A stretch of 64,000 bases of DNA, from assembly GCA_903813345.2 (NCBI GenBank), contig CAIIXF020000006.1, forward strand, positions 2,850,001 through 2,914,000. The letters run 5' to 3'. The notes beneath the pieces are model-generated. The model worked only from the letters and a program-made list of their open reading frames with translations, searched no databases and was not told the DNA's origin. A program made the position numbers and the translations under genes. Of this stretch, positions 48,968-60,300 are shown piece after piece (position 1 is the stretch's first letter; each line of letters begins with the position of its first letter). This DNA is from Owenia fusiformis (taxonomy: Eukaryota; Annelida; Polychaeta; Sabellida; Oweniidae).

Positions 48968-50264
48968 CACGGTGTATAAGCCAAACGCTCCTACATGCAC
49001 GACGGAGCGTTTCATTACTGAAATTAAACAAAGAAACGCTCCGGAGTAGGAAAACTGGCTGGCGGGAATGATGAGCCGTCTGACGATTTCCCCAATAATG
49101 GGAATAAGAGGTATGAGTTCCATATTTCGAGTATACCATTCGATGGGTGTGATATTCATGTTGTACTTGGCTGGCTGTTGACGTTTGAAGCAATTAGGAA
49201 GAGCTGTACGAAGCAGTATAGTTATCAAAATTCAAAAACGTATTTGTCATTCTACCGGTCAAAACCCCTTTTGTCGATACATGTGATTAGTTGAGCCAAG
49301 ATTAGAGAACTAACGTATATTTTAGTCAAATTCCAATGCTTCAACGCACCATACATCATCGTAATAGTGATTTGATGACCAAAAATCCAGTCTGAAAAAT
49401 GATGACATTCTCATATTCAAGAAACGCTCCGATCTGGTTAACACAGTGAACTGGAAACGCTCCGGTAGTCGAGATCAGTTTAGGAAATATATAGCTTGCC
49501 TTTCCTTTTCAGGAAGAGAAAGAAAATATCTATTATACCCCTTGGCATCAAAAGAAGAAAGATTAATTCACATATAAATTTTAGTTTTTTTCTATAGTTT
49601 TATGATTTAGCACACATGTAGGCATGACATCATCTAATGTAGGCTTAAATCAGCTAGTTGCACGTTTAGCACCACCAGGTTCAGATGTTACAATTTGCCT
49701 AACAAGTACAACACATTTTTGAGAGATAGATTCAATTCGGAACTCTTCTCTAATAATCTGAAAATGATATCAAAACAAAATGGTAAGAGCGTTTCTAAAA
49801 TTGTGTTCTAAATCGACGGAGCGTTTTGAGGAAAACAAGCGATTTTTTGAGAACAAGTAATGGATTTGGACTGGGATTTTAGGAAATGAGAATATACAAC
49901 ATGAGTTTGTGATCTACTACTTTAACAGAAAGATTAACGTTTTCATAGAAATACTAGTTTAATTCGTAATTTGTGGTCAAATCGTCATCTTCAGATTCGT
50001 TCGATCTACACTACGGAGCTTTGATCAAGCAAATAACAGTTTACCACCAGAAGTTGAATAAATAAGATCTTTGCTCACGGTATTGTTCATCGAATGGTAC
50101 ATAATATTTCACCATAACATATGATATGTAAGAGAAACGAGAGAAACAATACTTACGGTCATAGTGGAATCTTCATTAGCCGCCATTTTATTTCGCTCCG
50201 GAGCGTTTCCGCGTAAATGAAACGCTCCGTCGTGCATGTGGGAGCGTTTGGGTTATACACCGTG
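48968..50264. mobile_element. 1.3-kb TIR transposon with 5-bp target duplication
   Basis: CACGGTGTATAAGCCAAACG at 48968 is inverted at 50264 (CACGGTGTATAACCCAAACG), giving TIRs of about 49 bp with two differences. AATAC is duplicated directly outside (48963-48967 and 50265-50269). The word AAACGCTCC occurs about ten times in both orientations, concentrated at the ends. A minus-strand open frame inside the left part (about 48911-49228) has a plausible residue mix (NITPIEWYTRNMELIPLIP) but no family I recognise. No transposase seen. Confidence 0.92.
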
Positions 50265-50269
50265 AATAC

Positions 50270-52440
50270 ACATTTAACCAGATCTCCCTTTTATGACACA
50301 AGTGGGTTTAACCTTCCCAGGCTCTAAAATTGGTAGAAACCAGAGAGTTGTTGTATTTGCCAGCTTTTGACATTTTACTACATATACAACAAGTGATGCT
50401 CATTTTAGTAAAATTAAACAACAGATATCATTTCTTCAAATAAGGGAAATTTTAGTGACAAATTTTGTGACAGATAATCTCGTCACTCTGGGATCTGGGT
50501 TTCAGATCTGAGGTGACGAGAAATCTTGTCATTCTGGGTAGTCAAGAGGTTAAAGATTCGATGTATACTGTATTCATACTTATGTTTCAAATTAACCCCC
50601 CTAAGCCTTCTCTCTGTCTTCATCTAAGGTTATCACTAATATGTTCACTCAGCCTATTGCTAGTACAGGTGACTATGACAACCCAATCCCATTGCTCAAT
50701 CCATATCTTTTCGTATAGAACATTAAAGAGGATTTTTCTAGTTGAATTGTAAGAATATAAGGAAATGTTTATCAATATGCAGACTTCGAAAAAAATATGC
50801 AGACTTTAGAAGGAGGAAACCTCATTCAGACATCCTCTTTTGCCTCATATTGCAAGATTGGTAATTTTAAATCTAATCAATTTTCCTTTTTACACTTCTA
50901 GTTTTCTTTTCACTAAAATATATTGTGATCGAAGACCGCCAATCATACATCAATGTAATATTTGTTGCCAGTACAATACCAATGTATAACCTTTTGTTAT
51001 TCTATAAACCAATACTCAATAAATGTACCTGAATTACATCAGATCGTGTCTGGACATCGATTTTTGAATCTTTTTATATTTTGTGTGTCACAAGACCCAG
51101 TTCAATAAAAATGTGGGTCAAACTTGGAAAATGTGGGTCAAATTGAATTGTGATAATTAAGCTCATTTTGGATAAATCTAGAGTACAAAATAAATGTGCT
51201 GCAATGACTTCATGTCTTGTCAAATTGGAACGCTGCAAATCCAGGCAACCTCCTTTTGTAGCAAAAACATTGTTTTTATGATGCCATGATTTAAGTATTG
51301 CAATAATGAAACATAAACCAAATCATATTCATTAAATACTGTTATTAGACTGAAAGCCTGCGTAACACTCAGTTACGCACTTTCAGTCTAATAACAGTAT
51401 TCAGTGGGCAAAGTGTGCATACGATGCTGATTATATCATCATTTTGCAAAACATTTTGAATGAGTTGATGCTTTAAGGAATTCTTTCACATTTTGAGAAT
51501 TGCAAACAACGGATTCAGTTTCGTTGTTTTTGTTTGGATTAAACTCAATCGGCATAAGTTTTTAAACTAATGAAAGAGTGTGACATAAAATTTGATCGGT
51601 AAGATATAGGTCAAAACTTTGTTTTGTCGTGTGTAGTGCTAATTCCCTGGAAATAACCTTAGTGTCTCTGGGGATAAAAGTGTGTCAATGAAACATAATG
51701 AGTTGACAACTCTGCGTCGGACTTGATCAAATATGCGTAAAAACAGTAAAGAACAGCGTTAATGCCAGCTCTAGTGAATTGTTAGACCCAGCAGCAGGGA
51801 GTAGATGAATTCCTGTTCAATGTAATTGGAAAACAAATAATCAATTTCGTAAGATATGTCAAAAGGTTAGCAGGGCCAATACTATACCAAGGGGATGGGT
51901 CAATACTTTGATTTCTAGCAAGACAAAATAAAACAAAACACCACGGAATAATGTACTGAAGGGACCAGGATGGGTCAAAACATGGGTGGGTCTAACAAGA
52001 CATAAATATTTTCATTTGGAGGATGGGGATAACAATTATCCATTTCATTTCTCGCATACTTCGTTACCATGGTTTTATTAATAAATGAAATTTGAACATT
52101 TTCAGAGATAAATATAAACACAAAATTTTTTCTAAAAAATAATGTGATTTATATTGTCGTTATTATGTAATAAACATTTCTTGTACATATGATTAGATAT
52201 CAACTTCTAAGCTAGAACTATGAATATCTAGATATTTACATTCCGTACATACATGTATACAAATGTAAAGAGGGTAGACAATAGATGTTATAAATATATG
52301 TGGACAATACAAGCAGTTAAGGAAGATCTGTATGTCTAGAATTTTTTTGAATTTTCAAAAATTCTCAACATACAGATGTACCTAAAGTAGTATCGAAATT
52401 AGTTGTCACCCCAGAAAGTAAAATCAATTAAATTACTGAA
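50270..52440. other. Intergenic sequence with small repeats
   Basis: Contains a strong hairpin at 51335-51401, and words AAGACCCA near 51090 and GGGTCTAACAAGACAT near 51980 that might be the ends of an old element. No gene supported. Confidence 0.45.
51335..51401. repeat. 67-bp near-perfect hairpin
   Basis: AATACTGTTATTAGACTGAA at the left pairs with its complement ending at 51401, and the pairing continues through GCGTAAC/GTTACGC. That gives a stem of about 30 bp with a CACTCA-like loop and one small bulge. Confidence 0.9.
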
Positions 52441-52444
52441 TTAA

Positions 52445-52580
52445 TAGAGAGGTTTTGCACAGCATTTTTAGCTCAATGTATCTAAAATCTTTAAAGCATT
52501 CACCAGATTCATGCGAAGCAATTCAAGTGCAGTTGTGGATACGTTTAAGCTATTACCTGTTGTACAAAACCTCTTAATTG
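52445..52580. mobile_element. Short MITE, copy 2
   Basis: Inverted ends AGAGGTTTTGCACAGCATTT and GTTGTACAAAACCTCTT. The interior TGCAGTTGTGGATACG is shared with the copy at 20685-20835. Confidence 0.78.
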
Positions 52581-54174
52581 AGAACTTTACTCTCAGTTGA
52601 AGCCAGATTGTAGGAAAATCAGTAGCTCAACAATAATTCCTGAAATATCACTGAGCTACTGATCTACTACAAAAATGGTCTCACTGGAATATGTGACAAT
52701 ACTTTCAGACATGATAATTGATCTTAAATATTTGAAATAAATCAGACAAACAAAATCAAAAATCAAATGTGTCTCAAGAAACAATCCCTCTTGGTACATT
52801 GAAAAGTCCAATGTTACACACTGAATAATCAAAGGTACAAAAGTGAATGATCAAATTTGGTACATAAAGGTGAATGATCAAATTTAGCATACAAAAATAA
52901 ATAATCGAATTTATGAATTAACGAAGATTGAAATCTCAACAATCCCTTTTGACACACAGAAAGATCATTTTGGGCAACACAAACAAACATACATCATTGA
53001 TCATGTGTACGTAAATTAATCCATTAAATTATTTATATAAAACACAATCATAACAGTTACATAAACTTTAACGGACACTGGCATAACAATAAAATAATAA
53101 CAAATATTGAATGATATTAATATTATGAAAGCAAGTGTTTCTTTCCCATGGAAATACAGAAATACATGCCATTCCAATTTCAAACTAATTTGTATTGACC
53201 AGTTTTCCAGTTGACTGACTGCTAAATCAATACAAGTTAAGATATAACAATACCATGACATACATTAGAGAGTATGAATAGAAAACATTTCAATAACAAT
53301 TTCATCCAAGGCTGTCTTTCACCTTAAGGTAGCCTGTGTAGGATAAATTTTACAGGAAGGTCTTCAAAATTACACATATGAAGATCATAAGGTTGTACAA
53401 TAAACCCCACTTTCAATAAAATGTTACGAACATTCTGGCTCCTCCATTACAAGGGAAATTAAACCACATAGTTATTAAATACAATTGATATACCTCCTAA
53501 CTAGAAGAGAAAGTAATTTTATTTATGTTACACAAGAGTAAATAGATAAACCATATCAGCATAATGGAATAGATAGTAGTTAACTCTGACATGACGATCT
53601 CTTTTAATGACTCAATAATCATGTCAAATAAATAACATATCAGTTACTACAATGTGCAAAGGCTGCTCCACTTCCAGGAATATTTTCTGTATCTAACACT
53701 GAAACATGTTATAGACTAACTCATAGTACATGTACTAATTCATTAAGTTATAAAAAAGGCCATCCTTGATCATCCTTAAAAAGCTGATATAGAATTTAAT
53801 TACTTCTAGTGTTATTGATAGTGGATCCATTCAGTAATAGTCCATTGATTAAATCCTTTAATATGCAGATGAATGCCTCTGTAATTAGACTTATTCTTAA
53901 TTGGATTGAAGATAGGCCTCCAAGCTGTTTTCTTATTACACAAGTATTTTCTGGGATTAGCTTTTCTTGGGAATACTTAGTATAATGTACACATAAATAG
54001 ATAGATGTATATGAAAAGATAGATGAAAAAATTACTTATGTAAAAGATGAAGCAGTTTTTTTATCATTTCTGTGTATATTTTTATATAAGTCTCTGAAGT
54101 AAAGGAACTTATAGTTAATTATTTAATATCAGTGTACCTTGTACTTAAGCTTAATAATGTATGTATACTCCATC
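52581..54174. other. Intergenic sequence
   Basis: AT-rich. Repeated GAATGATCAAATTTGG-like words at 52840-52910. The part next to 54175 is downstream of the orphan terminal exon. No gene supported. Confidence 0.45.
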
Positions 54175-54180
54175 TTTATT
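54175..54180 (-). promoter_or_regulatory. Poly(A) signal of the orphan terminal exon
   Basis: AATAAA on the minus strand, 25 bases after the TAG at 54205-54207. Confidence 0.5.
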
Positions 54181-54204
54181 CAGTTGAGTCATAAAATATC
54201 ATAT

Positions 54205-54419
54205 CTAGTAAAGCTTATAAGTTGATGATGCCCCAAGTACATTTAAACTTTCTATAATCTCACTCACTTTGGCAATGAACACATCACGTGACATGACTTG
54301 ATCTTTTAGAGTAAGCCTCAATTGTTCAAAAAATTGTTCACAGATAAGATGGCAGAAACTTAGACAGAAAAAACATTTGAGGCAATTTAGTGCCCAATCT
54401 TCATCAGAATTCTTCCATC
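54205..54419 (-). CDS. Unassigned terminal exon
   Basis: Acceptor cctttatattacag on the minus strand, then an open frame entering with two bases of a codon: (x)GA TGG AAG. It encodes WKNSDEDWALNCLKCFF, CLSFCHLICEQFFEQLRL and KVSEIIESLNVLGASSTYKL, then TAG with AATAAA just after. The residue mix and 3' signals argue for a real last exon. I do not recognise the family. No partner exon of 60 or more codons is visible between here and MEGF8. Its entry phase fits the MEGF8 exon ending at 58119, so it could be an alternative MEGF8 end. It could also be the tail of a separate gene with small upstream exons. Confidence 0.45.
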
Positions 54420-56177
54420 CTGTAATATAAAGGTAAAATTGTAATGTTTTCACCAGCAAATGTACATACATGCTATTATGAATTATGCTATATACATATT
54501 TGTATGTAAATGTATACATTATTTTACATTTCACTTTTTGGTACATTTGACTCATGATTAATTTGAAAAGAATATTCAAGAATAAGATGCATGAACAGTG
54601 ATGAACAGTGACATAATGATTGGCAAAATAGTAAGGTGACAAGTGAATACTTCCCAAATAATTTTCATAACTTAATCATATAGGCATGGTAAAGTCTCCA
54701 TAAAGTATCTTTACAATTACAATACAAAGAGTGTGTAGAGACTTTATGGACAACCTGTATATAAGTGAATATAATATGCATGATGATGCCGTTTATCATT
54801 GTTCATCCCAACTGGTTGTTATTTCTCATTTATTAACCTATACCAATTTAACTGATATATTCAAACGTCATCATTGTGATTATGCATGCAAATTCCATAA
54901 TTATTAGAGGCGGAAATAACAAGATTTAATTTCAATTGTTACTAAATATAAATATCATACATCAGTAGTTTACATACAGAATCTTGAGATCATATCATGT
55001 AACACCATCCACTCCCCTCATATTTATCTCATCAATGCCACATCTCAACGTTTCCACATTTTTAAAATGTTTTATCTCATCCTTTCACATTACATGTTTT
55101 ATCTCATACTCTACAACTATATTGAAACTAAGTTAAAGATTCATTGTGCAAATTAAAACTTTAAAGTAGTGAATAAATGTATATATCAATATAAAAAATG
55201 CATTATGTCGTACTTCATGTTCTTGTCACAAAAGTGTAACGAGAAAGAGAATTGCATCTTAGATTTTAGTACCCTCATCTTAAGTTACTGCATACAGACT
55301 GGAATAGACATGCCTTAAATACAACAATAATCTCAATTGTTTCTCTCCTTTCCCTTGAAATACAATAACGATTTGCAATCATTTAGAGTGTTCGTTAAAC
55401 TTTTTTTCATCTCATGATAATTCTATTCTTTTCTTCTCTATTTTATCTAAAAACATTTTTAGATTTCAGACATAGTAGATGCCTACATACAAATTAATAT
55501 CATAATGGTCTCGTTGGGATATATTCAGACTTTTGTACACTTTAATTGCGATAGTGTTATTTGAAGCAATTGTTGACTCATTGCTGGTCAAAGCTATTTT
55601 GGAGATTTTCTGCTGGTGACTGGCCATTTTGATGAAAAATTAAATAAATTTGCAAGAAGCATAAAATGGACTGTATCAACACCTTCTGCGCTATGTTTTA
55701 TGCCATTGTGAAGCTAATGACAATATATCTCAATTGCACCCAACAATATTCCCCTAGTGACCCCCACAATATTTGGTAAGATTATTGGTACAGATAGTGT
55801 ATCAATTATTGGACAGCACCCCAAGATATCTTGGGGTTGGTCAGATATGATTATGACGTCATAGACAAAATATCTCGGGGTTGGTCAGCAACGAGTTAAA
55901 ATATATCAAAAGTGATAAATATTTTTACATTGCACTGTGTAGCTATTTTCCTTAGGTGGATTTAAATAATATGATTTATATCTTAGTAATCTATCTGGGC
56001 ACATTTCTTGAACATTTCTTAATAAAAATCTTTACATATTTTTTTGAGAAACGTATCCCAGTTTTAACACATATTTGATGTGTGTTTAATTTTGTCAAAT
56101 ATTGTCTGATTCTGTTGCATTTCTACACAAGTAAGAACAAATGCATCAGTGATCGAAAGAAAAATGAAAAAAATTAT
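54420..56177. other. Sequence between MEGF8 and the orphan exon
   Basis: AT-rich. Two copies of ATATCTTGGGGTTGGTCAG-like sequence at 55828-55895. No exon identified. Confidence 0.45.
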
Positions 56178-56183
56178 TTTATT
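56178..56183 (-). promoter_or_regulatory. Poly(A) signal of MEGF8
   Basis: AATAAA on the minus strand about 135 bases after the MEGF8 stop codon. Confidence 0.5.
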
Positions 56184-56210
56184 CTACTATTGAACAGGTC
56201 AGATATCCTA

Positions 56211-56326
56211 ATGCTATGCCTAGCATATAACAGATATCTATTATGCTATGCCTAGTAGTTAAACAGATATCTATAATGCTATGCCTAGCAGTTAAACAGA
56301 TATCTATAATGCTATGCCTAGCAGTT
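56211..56326 (-). repeat. 33-bp tandem repeat spanning the MEGF8 stop codon
   Basis: Four copies spaced 32-33 bp with ATGCTATGCCTAGCAGTTAA (plus strand). The last copy includes the final MEGF8 codons Asn-Cys and the TAG; the others lie in the 3' UTR. Confidence 0.93.
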
Positions 56327-57396
56327 AGTCTGTAGGGCACTAGTTCTCCTCCTAATCCCTTGCTTTGGCAGGTGCAGGCTTGGGTACATTTGACGCATAC
56401 TCATCAAAGCTGAACCCAATGATGTCTTTACAGGGGCACTAGCGCCACCTGGCATTTGAAACATGACTGTGCCGATAACAGCAATTCCATCATCAGTTGG
56501 CTCCAGGGCTAAAGGATTGATGTTCAGATAAGACTCTGGATTATCACGCGTCTCACTCGACAACATATATTTTGAGTTATGTTTCGATGGGTGTTTATGT
56601 TTGCGTAGAGTGGGAGGTGAAGACAACCCATCTATTGAGTTCTCATAACTTGTATCAATGTACACTAAAACTTTGCCGAATGGCCGTGAAGCCATGTGCT
56701 CCATTTCGATTGCTCGTTGCTGCCGAGAGCGACGTAGGTCAAATGCTTGTTTTACTTTCCACACAATAACACATTGGGCAAGGAAGAGAAAGAAACACGA
56801 GAAAAACACTGAAAAAAATACAAAAAGATTTATATGCGGTTGATCCTGTCTGAAGTAAACCTTGCCAAATGTTTGGTTACTATCTATTGAACTTCTTCCT
56901 TTCATTATCACATAGAATCTATATTTCCTTAAGTTGTGTATTTCATGCGGTAGAGTGATGACAAGTCTAAACTCGACTTGTCGCACAATTAAAGTTGTGT
57001 TTAGTTGGGTCAGCGTTAGGAAAGTGTTGAGTTTATTTGCTGTTGCTTCATTGAGAAAATATTGCGTAGTTGAGTTCTGATTAGATTCATCTCTTCGTTT
57101 CCTTTTTAACACACTAACTGAATGTGAATCTGTATATTTATCTTGTGGTGTATAAAGAGACTGACTAGTAAAGCCATTGTGTTCAACAGTAGTAGTTGTC
57201 AGTGTGTCTTCTAGGTGTTCTCTGGAGCCCATCACATACTCATATGTGTCTAAGTAACGTTTTGATCTGACACCTGTACCACTTGTTACAAGTCGACTCT
57301 TGTACATTGGGTCTATGTCGACATAATGCTCATCAGCTACTGGGTCATAGGTGACCACAAACACATCTGCATGTGGTGAAAAATACACATCAGCAC
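56318..57396 (-). CDS. MEGF8: MEGF8 terminal exon (ectodomain end, TM helix, tail)
   Basis: Acceptor caaaattttcag; G|GT restores the glycine before ADVYFSPHADVFVVTYDP. The linker (about 57110-57340) is poorly conserved and carries a basic KRKRRDE stretch, perhaps a furin-type site. HINLFVFFSVFFSCFFLFLA starts the membrane helix (about 56770-56845); the tail follows with KQAFDLRRSRQQRAIEMEHM and MASRPF at 56678-56695. It ends QTNC with TAG at 56318-56320, inside a 33-bp tandem repeat. Confidence 0.95.
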
Positions 57397-60300
57397 CTGA
57401 AAAATTTTGTGATTTATAATTCATGAAATCAAAAGTGACCCAGGACTCGTATAGAAGGCAGTTCAATAATTTTCTCAGGTGAGTGTGTAAATAATGCTCA
57501 TCATAATTACTTACAAAAACGTTTTAAGTTTCAATATCATACAGATTTGATTATTTCCATTCATGAATTTTATCCTGGGAAATTAAAGCAATTTTAAATG
57601 TTAAAATAAAAATCAAACCATTGAATTATTCATCATGCCACTGTTTTTTTGTAACATTTGTTACTGCTTCATTTCAATATAGTTTAAGCGTTAAAGTGAC
57701 AATTAAATTTAGGAATCTGGATCTTGGATATTTTTGGAGAAACAGGTGAGTTGCATTTCAGAAAAAATTACTAAATTAAGTAATAAGCATAACGCAATAA
57801 CAATGTGTTACAATAACAATGTGTTACAATAAAAAGTGTAACAAGTTGTTACACATAAGAATGCTGAATGCTGACCACAAAGAAGGTTGCTATAACAATG
57901 TCACCACTTTTTCATTCTGACATAAAGAAATACAAATCATGGTTTGTCCACTTTTAGTACAAAACTACAGTACTTCAAATTATTTTTATCTTTTCTGAGA
58001 TAAACATCATACTATTACAACCAACTACAATTCCATTATAATGAAAGACAAAGTGAAGAAAATTCAGGTTTGACTTTTGATCTGATATTTTCTGTGACGC
58101 TTCATATTTTTCACTTACCACCTTTAGTGACATCTATAGTGATCCTGATATCAACGTTCTGATATTTTGGATGTACTGCAAAAAAGACAACTCTTCGTGG
58201 ATAGAGGGCAGCAGGTGTATTTTCACAATACCTCTGCGTGTTTGGGTCAAAGCAATAATCGCTATCCACAATCATCTTCCTGTAGCACTGGTGGCCATCT
58301 TTAGGTGTCCCGTCAAAATATTCCTTACACAATGAACACTGAAATAATGTTAAAATGTTATTTCGCTCATTAAAATACATTTCAAAGAAAACTGCATCTT
58401 GTCTATATTGAACCGTATGAGATCTATTTTCAAGATGAATTCAAAAATAGACCGTTAGACTAGAATTACCAGGTTTGAGGTAAGAGGATGATTTACAATG
58501 AAGTCATATTATATTCAGACAATGTGAAATAGAGTTAAATCTACAAATCTATCAGCGGTGGACACAGTTGAGACAACCAGAGAGTTCACGTTAAACTGAA
58601 TGTTCACTTCAGATTCTAACAACACGGGAATCTCACAACACAGCTCTTGAACTGAGCCGCAGTTCATGCACTGACTATTATTCGTGAAACTATCATACCT
58701 GACTGTCTGAGCATTGTGCATTTTTATCATCTTTGGAAGACTGGCCAGTACATCTACCAGGTGTTTCAGTATTGTTACCACAAGGACACCCTGTGCCCGT
58801 GTCAGCATCACATGTGTCTCCATGGCCATGACACTTGCACCTACAAAGACAAATAAACAGCATGACACTTACACCTACTACAAATAAATAGCACAGTTAC
58901 AAATAATCAATATAACACATACACCTACAAATAAATAGCATGGATGAAGTTAACTGATCAATCTAATTATTAGCCTTAAAGGGTTCGGATTAGCATCCCG
59001 TATAAAAACAATATGGCGGCTCCAGGCGAATCAACTGGATCAGTCCATTTTTAAGAAATAAGGGGAGTTCTGTAAAATCCAGTTCATTGAAATTGTCTTT
59101 GAGATAAAGTAATCCGTTTATAATGATTTTGAAAACGTTATCCAAAGAGTGATTGCGTTCAAATAATACATGTACAACAGCCAATATAAATTCTTGTATT
59201 AGAAACCGGTTTGTCTTGCTTTGTTTCTTTTGTAGGATATTTCATATGCCAAGCTGTGTGCTATTACGTTATGGGGAAATTTAGATGCCAATTTTTCCTT
59301 ATTATACACAAATAGAAGATCCTGAAACTTCACCCATAAATGTGGAATTGATTTGTCAAAATAAAAATCACCCTTTTATAAATGTGTGACGATCTATAAT
59401 ATACTTATGCTATATAACAGTTAGAGGTGTTGACACAACGACCTCGAACCTGTGAACCCTTGAGTATTATTCCAGGATCGGGCCTTTTCTACTAAACGGT
59501 GAGCAACACCAGAAACGAGGGTTCGATTTGCTAAACGATATGCGTCACCCTTTAAAGGTTTTTAATTCAAAATGATAATTCCTTGTAAATTCTAATAATA
59601 TTCTCAAAAAATATTTAATATAAGACAAACATAATGAACAAGAATAATAAACAAAATTAGAATGTTCATTGAAAACCTATAAATATGAAATTAAAAAATA
59701 GGAACGCTAGATTACTTTTCGCATGCTTGCGTCTTGTCCTGAGAGACCCTAAAGTGTCCCGTCATGCAATGGTCACATGTGTCGCCCTTTGTAAAGTTGG
59801 TACAATTCACACACACGGCATCTTCCTTGGGTCCTCTAGTGGGAACACTCACCTGCAAGTAGTATGAAGGTATGGAATAATCACAATGATAATAGTTTTT
59901 CACAAATAATTTGTTTTTATGGATATAGGCTCTTTTACACAATTTTACACAACATGTCAAATATCTTAATTCAATATCTATCCGCACATCTGAATTTTTT
60001 TCACCATATTTGAAAAATTGAAAGAGTTCAAAATTCATAATTAAACAATATAGCAATACCCTCTTATTACAGTGTAATGAACAGCAAATTTCAAGATCTG
60101 ATCTGAAAAGTAAGATAAGAACCAGTTTACTAACAGGGACAGTGGAATATGACTTACGTTATGTGAGCTTCCATGTGAGATAGAGAGCAGGACTGACTGT
60201 TCCAAATCTCTCTCAAGACATGTCTCTGCATGACCATTACAATACAATCTACAAGATACGCAAGAAGCTCCATCTATAGGATTCCCTACGTAGTTAAGCT

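Noticed and set aside
51086-51998. Possible transposon between AAGACCCA and GGGTCTAACAAGACAT words
   Set aside because: The inverted match is short and interrupted, with no target duplication; too weak to call.
56318-57466. MEGF8 last exon taken as the full 382-codon open frame
   Set aside because: The 23 codons before 57396 read through the intron. The acceptor tttcag at 57397 restores the glycine and matches the family sequence from ADVYF onward.
59440-59540. Possible tRNA or tRNA-derived SINE (GGTTCGAGGTC on minus, GGTTCGATTTG on plus)
   Set aside because: A- and B-box-like words are present, but no cloverleaf could be formed and both strands give equally weak fits.
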